Positions 24,781 to 34,181 of a stretch of 64,000 nt of DNA are shown piece by piece. Position 1 is the first letter of the stretch. Every line of letters begins with the position of its first letter. A program made the translations under genes and the position numbers. The stretch is from an uncultured Bacteroidales bacterium (GTDB taxonomy: Bacteria; Bacteroidota; Bacteroidia; Bacteroidales; F082), in NCBI GenBank assembly GCA_946408345.1, contig CAMJRR010000008.1, positions 1-64,000 on the forward strand, read 5' to 3'. The notes below the pieces were generated by a model, which did no database searches, had not been told where the DNA came from, and worked only from the letters and a program-made list of their open reading frames with translations.

Positions 24781-26409
24781 ATGAAAAATCTCGTCAAGGT
24801 TATATTGTTCACTTTAACTGGACTGCTTCTTTTTGCCTCCATGTTTCAAAAAACCACCCAATGGTGGGATTTCAAGAAACTGAACGGTGTTGAATACCCC
24901 AGTCCTAAGCCTGCCTTGACCCTACAAAACTATCGCGATGGCAGTTTCCAAAACGGAATGGAAGCGTATCTGAAGCAAAATTTCGGGTTTCGCCAACCAC
25001 TGATTCGGTTTTACAATCAATATCTTTGGGACTTTTACACGACATCGATCAGTAACAAGAGCATACTCACATTAGGCAAAGACGGCTGGCTTTATGAGCC
25101 CTGGTCGGTGGATGATTATTATCAAATCCATTACCTAAAGCACGCCTCTACTGCCGACCAAATGGAAGAACAATTGGCAGGCGAAGCCAAGCGTATATAT
25201 CAGTTGCAACATATTCTTGAACCATACGGCTGCAATCTCTTCATAAGTTTAGTGCCTTCCAAGGACATGCTTTATCCCGAATATCTCCCCGATCACCCAG
25301 TAGCACATTTTAAAACCGACACCAAGATGTCGGCTCGTTTCTTTCTCAAAGACGAATTTGATCGATTAGGCGTAAATTATCTTGACTATGGAGAATACTT
25401 CCAACGGATGAAAGATACCGCCGATTTCACTATTTTTCCTAAGACTGGAACACATTGGTCAAGATACAGCGCGCTCTTCGCTGCCGATACGCTTGTCAGA
25501 TACATGGAGCACCTTGGCAACATCAACATGCCTAACTTGATTATCAGTCCGCGAACGCTCCAAGATGCCCAAGAAGCCGACATGGACCTTGAAAACTTGC
25601 TCAACCTGACCAGGCCGCTTCCAAAACCTCAATATTATTACGCTACGATGACCTCCGACAATGATTCCACGGCAGTGAAACCAAAAATGATTACTATCGG
25701 CGATTCCTTTTGGTGGAATATCATCTATCATATGCCTGTGCAGGATATCTTCTCTGTACTTCCATACTGGTACTACAACAGCACCATTTATTATGACCCT
25801 TCCCACCATTCGGTAAATGAGGTCAATTTGGTGGACGAAATCCTTTCGGCAGACTTCATCAACCTGTTTTACAGTTCTACGCAACTCTATAAACTGAACA
25901 ACGGATTCACGAAAAACGCCCTCATCGCCCTTTGCTACGACCCTGAAGAAATCGATTCCATACAAGCCTCCCTTGAACAGAACATTTATTACGATTCTAC
26001 ATGGATTTCAGGTCTGAGGGAAAAGGCCGAATCGGAAGGCAAGAACGTTGAGGAAGTCGTTCACGACGCGGCGAAATGGTTTATCTACAACTCACCTGAG
26101 CAATTTTTCCCCGCTCTCAACGACAGCATCCCAACAAAACGTTCAAAACGCGTGAATGACTTTCTTTCAATGGATTCCTTGTCTTTTGTCGAGCAAGAGA
26201 TTGAAAGAACCATCTTGAATATAAAAAGCAACGAACCGCAGATGGAGACCATTCGTGAAAAAGCGAAGCAGCAAGGCAAGACTTTCGAACAAGCCATCCG
26301 TGATGACGCAAAATGGATTGTCAACCAAAAAATGATGGAAGGCACCTTGCGATTTCCTGGAAAAAAACTTGAAGTGAACCCAAAAGCAGAAAACAATGGT
26401 ATTCAGTAG
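24781..26409 (+). CDS. AlgX/AlgJ-like SGNH protein 1 of O-acylation cluster
   Basis: A 542-residue protein with an N-terminal signal anchor (residues 5-24), so periplasmic. All five paralogues here share FGFRxPxIRxYNQYLWxFY near residue 70. The catalytic-like motifs are TGTHWS near 222 and GDSFWW near 307. AlgX/AlgJ/PatB enzymes use D-x-H plus a GDS/GTS Ser to move acetyl onto polysaccharides; here the Asp position is Gly. The C-terminus has two copies of a REKAxxxGKxxEExxxDAAKW module. The last 14 bp overlap the MBOAT gene, indicating tight coupling. Confidence 0.85.
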   Translation: MKNLVKVILFTLTGLLLFASMFQKTTQWWDFKKLNGVEYPSPKPALTLQNYRDGSFQNGMEAYLKQNFGFRQPLIRFYNQYLWDFYTTSISNKSILTLGKDGWLYEPWSVDDYYQIHYLKHASTADQMEEQLAGEAKRIYQLQHILEPYGCNLFISLVPSKDMLYPEYLPDHPVAHFKTDTKMSARFFLKDEFDRLGVNYLDYGEYFQRMKDTADFTIFPKTGTHWSRYSALFAADTLVRYMEHLGNINMPNLIISPRTLQDAQEADMDLENLLNLTRPLPKPQYYYATMTSDNDSTAVKPKMITIGDSFWWNIIYHMPVQDIFSVLPYWYYNSTIYYDPSHHSVNEVNLVDEILSADFINLFYSSTQLYKLNNGFTKNALIALCYDPEEIDSIQASLEQNIYYDSTWISGLREKAESEGKNVEEVVHDAAKWFIYNSPEQFFPALNDSIPTKRSKRVNDFLSMDSLSFVEQEIERTILNIKSNEPQMETIREKAKQQGKTFEQAIRDDAKWIVNQKMMEGTLRFPGKKLEVNPKAENNGIQ

Positions 26410-27862
26410 CGATGTTTTCCTCCTATATTTCATGCCAGCCTTCTTCCTGGTATACTTCCTCATGCCAAGGAAAACCCGGAACTATGTGCTTTTGTTAGCT
26501 TCGCTCATCTTTTATGCTTGGGGAGCACCTGAATTCATCATCCAACTTGTCGCCTCCACGGTGGCCAACTTCTTCTTGGTCAAGTGGATGTGCAAGACCG
26601 AGAAGAAAGGACTAAAGAAACTGCTTTGCGCACTATCTATCATCATCCCCATCGGGCTGTTGCTGTTCTACAAATACGGCAACTTCACCATGGAAAACAT
26701 TAATGCCATCCTTGGCCTCACGGGACACGCGCCGCTCACCTGGAAACGTATCTTGTTGCCCATCGGCATCTCGTTCTTCTCTTTCCAAAGTGTGACATAC
26801 ACCTTGGATACCTACCGTGGCGTCAACAAGCCGATGGAGAAACTGACGGATTTCGTGCTGTATATCACCATGTTCCCGCAGTTGATTGCCGGTCCCATCA
26901 TCCGCTATTGCGATGTGGCCGACCAAATCCGCAGTCGCGAATCGACCATGGACGACCGTTTGCAAGGTTTTTATCGGTTTGTCATTGGCTTATGCAAGAA
27001 AATCCTTATCGCCGATGTGATCGGTGCCCAGGTGGATGACATCCTTGGCCCTGCCAACTTCTCGCTTTTGGACCCAAGTCAAATCTCCGACATCTTCAAT
27101 CGTGTCTGCAATCTCGACAGCACTTCAGCCTGGATTGTGTCGTTGGCCTATACCTTCCAGATTTATTTCGACTTTGCAGGTTACAGCGACATGGCCATAG
27201 GCTTGGGTCGCATCATGGGCTTCAAGTTCCCTGAAAACTTCGACAACCCGTATACTTCCCGCTCCATCACCGAGTTTTGGCGTCGTTGGCACATGACCTT
27301 AGGGGCTTTCATCATGAATTACCTCTACATCCCGCTTGGGGGCAACCGCAAAGGCAAAGGACGCATGTACTTCAACCTTTGGGTTTGTTTCCTGCTTTCA
27401 GGCCTATGGCATGGCGCCTCATGGAATTTCGTCATCTGGGGTGTGCTGCACGGCTTCTTCATTTGTGCTGACAAACTATTCTTGGGCAAGGTGATGAAGA
27501 AAATCGGCAAGGTGCCGAGTGTCATCCTCACCTTCCTTACGGTAAATATCATTTGGGTATTCTTCCGCATCGAGGATTTCGGCTTAGCTTGGTTACTCAT
27601 CAAGCGCATGTTTGCCTTTGATTTTACGCTGCTGCCCTTCAGTGGCAACGCGCAACTCTATGTCACCATGATCGTGGCGACCTTCTTCTCCTTCTTCACC
27701 CTGACGAAATTCGGACAAAAAGTGCAGGAGAAGGTTTATTTCTCCGATTTCACCAACGGCACTCATATTGCCATATGGATTGTGGCTGCTTTTGCCTTCG
27801 TATTCTGCGTGGCCGCCTTGAATGCCTCTAGTTTCAGTCCGTTCATCTATTTCAGGTTCTAA
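26396..27862 (+). CDS. MBOAT-family O-acyltransferase 1 (AlgI/DltB type)
   Basis: A 488-residue polytopic membrane protein. MBOAT signatures: TFFSFQSVTYTLDTYRG-like FFSFQSVTYTLD, FPQLIAGPIIRY, FDFAGYSDMAIGLGR, EFWRRWHMTLG and SGLWHGASWNF with the active-site His near residue 339. AlgI-type MBOATs pass acyl groups across the inner membrane to a periplasmic SGNH partner, here probably the overlapping AlgX-like protein. It ends in FSPFIYFRF like both other MBOATs in the cluster. Confidence 0.94.
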   Translation: MVFSSDVFLLYFMPAFFLVYFLMPRKTRNYVLLLASLIFYAWGAPEFIIQLVASTVANFFLVKWMCKTEKKGLKKLLCALSIIIPIGLLLFYKYGNFTMENINAILGLTGHAPLTWKRILLPIGISFFSFQSVTYTLDTYRGVNKPMEKLTDFVLYITMFPQLIAGPIIRYCDVADQIRSRESTMDDRLQGFYRFVIGLCKKILIADVIGAQVDDILGPANFSLLDPSQISDIFNRVCNLDSTSAWIVSLAYTFQIYFDFAGYSDMAIGLGRIMGFKFPENFDNPYTSRSITEFWRRWHMTLGAFIMNYLYIPLGGNRKGKGRMYFNLWVCFLLSGLWHGASWNFVIWGVLHGFFICADKLFLGKVMKKIGKVPSVILTFLTVNIIWVFFRIEDFGLAWLLIKRMFAFDFTLLPFSGNAQLYVTMIVATFFSFFTLTKFGQKVQEKVYFSDFTNGTHIAIWIVAAFAFVFCVAALNASSFSPFIYFRF

Positions 27863-27865
27863 GCC

Positions 27866-29554
27866 ATGGGAAAGAACAAGATAAAATATGATTTAATCCT
27901 ATTTACCCTGCTGATGGTTTTCCTTTTCGTGCCCATTGTGCAGGAATGGACAAGTATCTTCCCCATAAAACTATTGAAAGGAGCATTCGAACCCACACCC
28001 AAACCTGAGTTGACGTTCGACAATTACCGTTCAAACACCTACCAGACGCAAATCGAGAAATATGTCAGCGAACATTTCGGACTGAGAGAACCCGTCATCA
28101 GAATCTACAACCAATACTTGTGGTCAGCCTACAACAAAACCTACTGCCACTTTATCATGCCTGGAAAAAAAGGCTATCTCTATTATACAGTGGCTGTCAA
28201 CGAGCACTATGGCACCGAGCTGCCCAAGTTCTATTCTTCAAATGAAAAGGCCATGGCTGCTGCCGACAAGGAGCTGCGGATGATGAACAAGCTACGGTAT
28301 GTACTGAAAGACTATGGCATCGAGTTCCTGGCTTTTATCGCTCCCGACAAACCCGAAGTGTACCCCGAATACCTGCCACGTCGCGATGCCGACACCACCA
28401 CCATCCACCTGTCCGACTATTATTCACATCGAATGACTGAGACCGGTTTCCCTTTCATCAACATGACCGAATGGTTTGTGAGCATGAGAGACACCGTTTC
28501 GGTTCCTCTCTTTCCAAAAACCGACTCGCACTGGCGCTATTCCGCCATCTACGGCTACGACTCATTGTTTCGCTTCATCAATTCTTTGGATGGTGAAGCC
28601 AAATTCCCAACTCTTCACATCGGACCACCTATTGCTTACGAATCGGACAAATTGGAAGGCGACGAGGAAACCCTCAACCTCATCTTCCCCATCCGTGGCG
28701 GTCGGACTAAATACAAGTCAGAAATTACCATTGAAGACGACACTCTCCACCGTAAGCCCAAAGTGCTGTTTGTGGGCGACTCATTCATTTGGAGCATGGG
28801 TGAGTTCCTGCCTGCTCGTCAAATCATGACCGATTGGGAAGTGTGGTTCTACAACAATACATCGGTAACAGCCTCCACCAACAGGTCGGAGAGCGTGAAA
28901 GACATCGACCGCTTGAGCCGTATCCTCAATGTCGACTATGTGGTGTTCTATTCCGCAGGTCACCAATGGAGGGAAGCCACCTACGGCTTTACCAAGGATG
29001 CCTTGCTGCAATTTTGCGTGAGCGACAGTCTTTTTGAGGCGTCTGTAGAAGATTTCACCAAACGCTCGCGCAATAATGAAGGCTACGCCAATATGACGGA
29101 AGAAGAAGTGCGCAACAGCATAGCCTGGATGCTGAAAAACGACCCCGAACTCATCCCTGGCCTTGACGGCGAAGACACACCTGCAATACGCAACACCAAA
29201 CGCATCCAAGAAGCCTTAACCATCAGAAACATCAAAAACAACAAAGACTGGGTTTATGCGCTCAACTTCTATGCCGTACAACACGACATAAGTGCCGACG
29301 ATGCCTTGCGCGAAGAGGCTCGCCGCATTTCTGCCGGTGAGTCGCCATTACGCGAGGAAATCGTCATCGACACGGCGGCCTATATCCAGATGAAGAAACA
29401 GGAAATCATTAAAGGATGGCGTAATAATCCCGACAAGCTGCGGGAAATGCAACAGAAAGCAAGCGACGACAACCAACCCTTAGATACCGTCTTTGAAAGA
29501 AGCGCACGATGGGTCATTAACCAACAAATCGAGAAAGGCGAACTATTCCAATAA
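27866..29554 (+). CDS. AlgX/AlgJ-like SGNH protein 2, with the full D-x-H-W motif
   Basis: A 562-residue signal-anchored periplasmic protein, 3 bp after MBOAT 1. It is the only paralogue with the expected Asp-x-His motif (KTDSHW near residue 219) together with GDSFIW near 305, so it is the best candidate for an active acetyltransferase of AlgJ/AlgX type. It shares the FGLREPVIRIYNQYLW motif and a DPELIPG...RNTKR segment with the others. The C-terminus carries the SARWVINQ module. Confidence 0.86.
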   Translation: MGKNKIKYDLILFTLLMVFLFVPIVQEWTSIFPIKLLKGAFEPTPKPELTFDNYRSNTYQTQIEKYVSEHFGLREPVIRIYNQYLWSAYNKTYCHFIMPGKKGYLYYTVAVNEHYGTELPKFYSSNEKAMAAADKELRMMNKLRYVLKDYGIEFLAFIAPDKPEVYPEYLPRRDADTTTIHLSDYYSHRMTETGFPFINMTEWFVSMRDTVSVPLFPKTDSHWRYSAIYGYDSLFRFINSLDGEAKFPTLHIGPPIAYESDKLEGDEETLNLIFPIRGGRTKYKSEITIEDDTLHRKPKVLFVGDSFIWSMGEFLPARQIMTDWEVWFYNNTSVTASTNRSESVKDIDRLSRILNVDYVVFYSAGHQWREATYGFTKDALLQFCVSDSLFEASVEDFTKRSRNNEGYANMTEEEVRNSIAWMLKNDPELIPGLDGEDTPAIRNTKRIQEALTIRNIKNNKDWVYALNFYAVQHDISADDALREEARRISAGESPLREEIVIDTAAYIQMKKQEIIKGWRNNPDKLREMQQKASDDNQPLDTVFERSARWVINQQIEKGELFQ

Positions 29555-29572
29555 CAAGTTAAGAAGTAATAT

Positions 29573-31042
29573 ATGGTATTCAGCAGCAACATATTCCTAC
29601 TCTATTTCATGCCGATCTTTTTCCTCGTGTATTTCATCATACCGAGGAAGGGGCGCAACTACTTCCTTCTGCTCGCCTCACTCGTATTTTATGCCTGGGG
29701 CGCACCTGAGTTCATCATCCACCTCATCGTGTCGGTCATCGCCAACTTCTACTTAGTACGGTGGATGAACAAAGTAGAGAAACCTGGCCTGAAGAAACTG
29801 CTTTGCGGCATCTCCATTGCCATCAGCATCGGGTTGTTGTTCTACTTCAAGTACGGCAACTTCACAATGAACAACATCAATGCGGTACGAGGTTGGTTTC
29901 ATGCCGATCCGCTGCAATGGACCAAGATTCTGTTGCCTATTGGCATCTCATTCTTCTCGTTCCAAAGCGTCACATACACTTTGGACACCTACCGCAAGGT
30001 GAACGAACCGATGAAACGATTGAGTGACTACATGCTCTATATTGTCATGTTCCCGCAGCTGATTGCCGGCCCCATCGTGCGCTATTGTGACATTGCCGAC
30101 CAAATCCGCAACCGCGAATCGCTCTATACGGACAGACTGCATGGTTTCTACCGTTTCGTCATCGGTCTTTGCAAGAAGGTATTAATCGCCGATGTCATTG
30201 GGTTCCAAGTTGACCAAATCTTGGGACCTTCCAACTACGATGTACTAACCTCTGCCCAATTGGCCGACATCGCCAACAAAATAGCGACCATCGACTCCAC
30301 CAGCGCCTGGATAGCCATCTTCGCCTTCACCTTCCAGATCTACTTCGACTTCGCCGGTTATTCCGACATGGCCATCGGCTTGGGTCGCATGATGGGCTTC
30401 AAGTTCCCAGAGAACTTCGACAACCCGTATGTATCCACTACCATCTCTGAGTTTTGGCGTCGTTGGCACCAGACCTTCAGCGTGTTCATCAAGAACTATC
30501 TCTACTTCCCTTTGGGCGGCAGCCGTGTAAAAACAGAAGCAAGGAAATACTTCAATCTATGGTTCTGTTTCCTCATCAGCGGTTTGTGGCACGGCGCGGC
30601 TTGGAACTTCGTGGTCTATGGTGCCCTGCAAGGCATTTTCATTTGCGCCGACAAGCTGTTTTTGAAGAAGTTCAACGAACGATTGGGAAGGATTCCGAGT
30701 GTATTCTTCACTTTCCTCATCATCGTCTTGACCCGTTGCTTCTTCCGCATTGAGCGCATTGACCTGTCATGGATGTTCATCAAGCGCCTGTTTGCCTTCG
30801 ACTTCGCTCCTTTCCATTTCGGCGACAACCCACACCTCTATGTGACCATGATCGTGGCCGCTTTCTTCTCATTCTTCACCCTCTCGAAGCTCGGTCTTAA
30901 GGTGCAGGATAAGGTTTATTTCACTGAATACAACCGTAGGCAACATATCATCTCGTTCGTTGTCAGCATTTTGGCATTCATTTTCTGCCTTGGCGCGTTG
31001 AATGCCAGTGGCTTTAGTCCGTTCATTTATTTTCGATTCTGA
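29573..31042 (+). CDS. MBOAT-family O-acyltransferase 2 (AlgI/DltB type)
   Basis: A 489-residue protein closely similar along its length to MBOAT 1 (for example FYAWGAPEFII, FPQLIAGPIVRYCDIADQIRNRES), so the AlgX-MBOAT pair was probably duplicated in tandem. Active-site His in SGLWHGAAWNF near residue 338. It lies 18 bp after AlgX-like 2. A 109-bp gap follows before AlgX-like 3, in which I see no promoter or gene. Confidence 0.94.
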   Translation: MVFSSNIFLLYFMPIFFLVYFIIPRKGRNYFLLLASLVFYAWGAPEFIIHLIVSVIANFYLVRWMNKVEKPGLKKLLCGISIAISIGLLFYFKYGNFTMNNINAVRGWFHADPLQWTKILLPIGISFFSFQSVTYTLDTYRKVNEPMKRLSDYMLYIVMFPQLIAGPIVRYCDIADQIRNRESLYTDRLHGFYRFVIGLCKKVLIADVIGFQVDQILGPSNYDVLTSAQLADIANKIATIDSTSAWIAIFAFTFQIYFDFAGYSDMAIGLGRMMGFKFPENFDNPYVSTTISEFWRRWHQTFSVFIKNYLYFPLGGSRVKTEARKYFNLWFCFLISGLWHGAAWNFVVYGALQGIFICADKLFLKKFNERLGRIPSVFFTFLIIVLTRCFFRIERIDLSWMFIKRLFAFDFAPFHFGDNPHLYVTMIVAAFFSFFTLSKLGLKVQDKVYFTEYNRRQHIISFVVSILAFIFCLGALNASGFSPFIYFRF

Positions 31043-31151
31043 TGATGAACCATCAACGGTACCATATTATCCAATTTGCCTGTATCACAGCATTACTCAC
31101 TGCTATTGAGTTACAAGATTTTAGCAATATGGTGAAAATGAGCAACAATAA

Positions 31152-32828
31152 ATGAAAAAAAAGCCCAAATACGACCTTGTGTTGTTCATCATTCTGATGT
31201 TGTTGCTCTTTGCATCCTTGGTGCAGAAAAGCACAGGTTGGGTGAAAACAGAGCCTTTGAAAGGTGTCTATCCTATTACGCCTTATCCTCTCTTGAACCT
31301 CAATGACTTCCGCTCGGGTGACTATCAGAAACAGATGGAGCAGCAACTCAGCGAGCGTTTTGGCTTCAGGGAACCTGTCATCAGGCTCTACAACCAATAT
31401 CTTTGGGACTTCTACCGCAAGACCTACGCCCACGACATCGTGGCAGGCAAACACAACTGGTTGTATTACGAGCAAAACGTGAATGACTACTACGGTACCG
31501 AGATGTACCGGTGGCTCCCAGATGCCTCAACAGCTCGCGAAACCTTTGACCGTGAGGCCCGTTTGATGCTGAAATTGCGTGGCGTATTGCAAGATTATGG
31601 TATCGAATTTCTTATGTTCATGGCGCCTGAGAAAGGTTTCCTTTATCCTGAGCATTTGCCAGACAGGCAACATGATACCAACTCCATCAATGCCCGCGAA
31701 TACTATACTGCCAAATTTGAGGAGAACGGCTTCCCCTACATTGAAATGACCTCTTGGTTTCAGGCATTAAAGGAAGCCGACACCTTGCCCTATTCGCTCA
31801 TTTCGCAAACGGGTGCCCATTGGGGCTTCTCCTCAGTGCTGGCCGCCGACTCGCTGCTGTGGTTCATGGAAACGTTAAAAGGTGAACACTTGCCCAAATT
31901 GGCCATCGGACCATTCCATGAAAGCGCCGACTCCACCCAAAACGATGACCACGACCTCGAAATGAACCTCAACCTTTTGAGAAAACTTCGCCACCCCTAC
32001 GACCGCCTCTATGATGCAGATGTCTCAGTGGTGACTGACTCAACTGTTAAGAAACCAAAAGTTTTGTTTATTGGCAACTCCTATCTCTGGCGAATGCACT
32101 ATTACATTCCTTTCGAAGAGCTGTTTGAGTGGTCAGAGTTCTGGTTCTACAACTCGACGGCTTATTCCGGTCCTGGCTATGCCGACCAAACCCCAGTCGC
32201 CGACTTAGACATCATCGAAAAGATACTCGATGCCGATTATGTGGTGTGGTTCACCACAGGCAACCAAATGTATAAGGCCACCTACGGCTTTGTGGAAAGA
32301 GCCTTGATGAACTTCTGTGTCGATGATAACAAGGTAAACAAAACCCGCGAAAGCATTATGGACAGCCTGAGTTTGTCGTGGCAAGAAGCTAACAGAATCC
32401 TCATCAACGACCCAGAACACTATTTCCCTGAACTGGCTGGCGACAGTATTCCTTCAGCTCGCAACCCAAGAGTGCACGAAACATTGGTAATCAACGAAAT
32501 CAAGAAAGACTCCGTTTGGATGTGGAACCTGTCGACCTGCCAGACCGTTATCCAAAACGCCTCTTTGGATCAAGTATTGCTCATGGAGGCTCACAACATC
32601 ATCGAGGGCAAGCCTTTGATGCGCGACATGAGCGATGTGGAAGCCAAGCGCGACCACGTGGAAAGCCTCGTCAGCGATATGATTGAGGAAATCCAGCCCC
32701 AACCCGAGCTTATGGAACGCATCCGAAATATGGCTGCAGACAAAGGCATTTCAGTAGAGAAACAGACCGAACTCACCGCCCGCTGGATTGTGAATGACAA
32801 AATCAAACGAGGACTCATCGTGTTGTAA
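31152..32828 (+). CDS. AlgX/AlgJ-like SGNH protein 3
   Basis: A 558-residue signal-anchored periplasmic protein. TGAHWG near residue 220 (Gly for Asp) and GNSYLW near 308 (GNS for GDS). It shares RFGFREPVIRLYNQYLWDFY, a DPEHYFPEL...RNPRV segment and the terminal TARWIVNDKIKRG module. Its stop codon abuts the stop codon of the opposing AlgX-like 4 gene with no base between. Confidence 0.84.
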   Translation: MKKKPKYDLVLFIILMLLLFASLVQKSTGWVKTEPLKGVYPITPYPLLNLNDFRSGDYQKQMEQQLSERFGFREPVIRLYNQYLWDFYRKTYAHDIVAGKHNWLYYEQNVNDYYGTEMYRWLPDASTARETFDREARLMLKLRGVLQDYGIEFLMFMAPEKGFLYPEHLPDRQHDTNSINAREYYTAKFEENGFPYIEMTSWFQALKEADTLPYSLISQTGAHWGFSSVLAADSLLWFMETLKGEHLPKLAIGPFHESADSTQNDDHDLEMNLNLLRKLRHPYDRLYDADVSVVTDSTVKKPKVLFIGNSYLWRMHYYIPFEELFEWSEFWFYNSTAYSGPGYADQTPVADLDIIEKILDADYVVWFTTGNQMYKATYGFVERALMNFCVDDNKVNKTRESIMDSLSLSWQEANRILINDPEHYFPELAGDSIPSARNPRVHETLVINEIKKDSVWMWNLSTCQTVIQNASLDQVLLMEAHNIIEGKPLMRDMSDVEAKRDHVESLVSDMIEEIQPQPELMERIRNMAADKGISVEKQTELTARWIVNDKIKRGLIVL

Positions 32829-34181
32829 TCAGAAAGGACGAGCCGCCAAAATCTCTGGAATACGACTGTTTCGGGTGACAGGCACCGAATCGGTGGCCAA
32901 ATCGGGGAAATAGCGTTCAGGGGCCGAAAACAGCGTCTTTCTCGCCTCCTCCATTCGCTCATCCTCATTTTCCTTTTCGACCGTTGCAGCAACAGCAGTC
33001 AAGGTGCTATCGATTTCTGAGTCGTCGTGGGTGAGATAGAGTAAGGCTTTAGGTAGAAAATCGTTGCTGAACACATATAACTGCTCCGGTGAGTATGACA
33101 AGTCGATGATTTTGGCGTTGAGAATTTCCAACAGTATGTCGGCATCGCTCGTATGGTCATATTTCGGGTTGAAATGAACCGTACTGTTGTAGTACCAATA
33201 ATAATAGTTACTGAAAATATAGGATAGGGGCACCGACCTTGTGAGATTCCAGAAAAAGGAATCACCGACCACTATGATTGTAGGCTTATAGGCTGTAGAG
33301 TCGTCATCCAAAACATACATGGCGTAATAGTTTTGGTTGGGTTTGATGGGTCGCCAAAGATTCAACACAGCTTCCAAGTCGTTGTCGGGATATTCAGTCT
33401 CATCAGGATATTTGCCTCCCATCTTGTAATTGCGCAGGTTCATGTGACCTTCATGTTCGATGTAACGCTCAATAGTGTCGAAAGCATACCCCGAAGCGAT
33501 ATAGGTCCAATGCTTGCCTGTTTTCGGAAACAAGGGGAAATCCACCTTGCCTTTCCAATCTTGGAAAATTTGCATCACGTTGATGTAGTTGACCCCAAGA
33601 CTGTCGAACAGCTTCGGATAGTATTGGTAAGCATGGAAGGGTTCAAGGGAGAGGCCGGGATTCTCGGGCATATATTCGGGATACAGGAAGGTCTTGGTGG
33701 GCAACATTGACACAAAAATGAAGTTTCCATACTCATCGAGGATGTGTTGTACCTTGTAGAGTCGCTGGGCTTCGAGGTCGCATTTGTGTTGCATCTCAGC
33801 ACAATTCTTAGTGTAGGAATACACGCTGCTCTGATAATAGTTGACAACCTCATCGCGCCCAAAAATCCAATTGTCCTTACCGATATATATGGTATAGTTA
33901 AGCACTTTGTGGTAAAAATCCCATAAGTATTGGTTATAAGTTCTGATGAAAAGTTCGCGGAAACCGAAGGAAAACCTTAGTTTCTCCTCAAGATCATGCT
34001 GATATGAGCCATCACATATATTATTGATAGACAAAGGTGTGTGTTTGGGCTCATAATACACGCCATTCAAGGGTTGTAGCTTGATGAAATGGGAACGTTC
34101 CTGAATAAATATCAGAACGAAGAGACCCAAAGTCAAAAGGCACAATATGACATATATCTTATTTTTCATCATTTTTTTCAT
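32829..34181 (-). CDS. AlgX/AlgJ-like SGNH protein 4 (short form)
   Basis: A 450-residue signal-anchored protein. Start chosen at 34181 (MKKMMKNKIYVIL), overlapping the end of AlgX-like 5 by 23 bp; 34172 and 34169 are alternatives, while the frame's first ATG at 34265 is too deep in the upstream gene. TGKHWT near 220 (Gly for Asp) and GDSFFWN near 305. It lacks the C-terminal W-module of the other four and stops soon after the APERYFPDL...RNSRI segment. Confidence 0.83.
   Translation of the reverse strand: MKKMMKNKIYVILCLLTLGLFVLIFIQERSHFIKLQPLNGVYYEPKHTPLSINNICDGSYQHDLEEKLRFSFGFRELFIRTYNQYLWDFYHKVLNYTIYIGKDNWIFGRDEVVNYYQSSVYSYTKNCAEMQHKCDLEAQRLYKVQHILDEYGNFIFVSMLPTKTFLYPEYMPENPGLSLEPFHAYQYYPKLFDSLGVNYINVMQIFQDWKGKVDFPLFPKTGKHWTYIASGYAFDTIERYIEHEGHMNLRNYKMGGKYPDETEYPDNDLEAVLNLWRPIKPNQNYYAMYVLDDDSTAYKPTIIVVGDSFFWNLTRSVPLSYIFSNYYYWYYNSTVHFNPKYDHTSDADILLEILNAKIIDLSYSPEQLYVFSNDFLPKALLYLTHDDSEIDSTLTAVAATVEKENEDERMEEARKTLFSAPERYFPDLATDSVPVTRNSRIPEILAARPF

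Noticed and set aside
31043..31151. Separate promoter for AlgX-like 3
   Set aside because: No TAnnTTTG match at a sensible distance was found; the gene is more simply read through from upstream.
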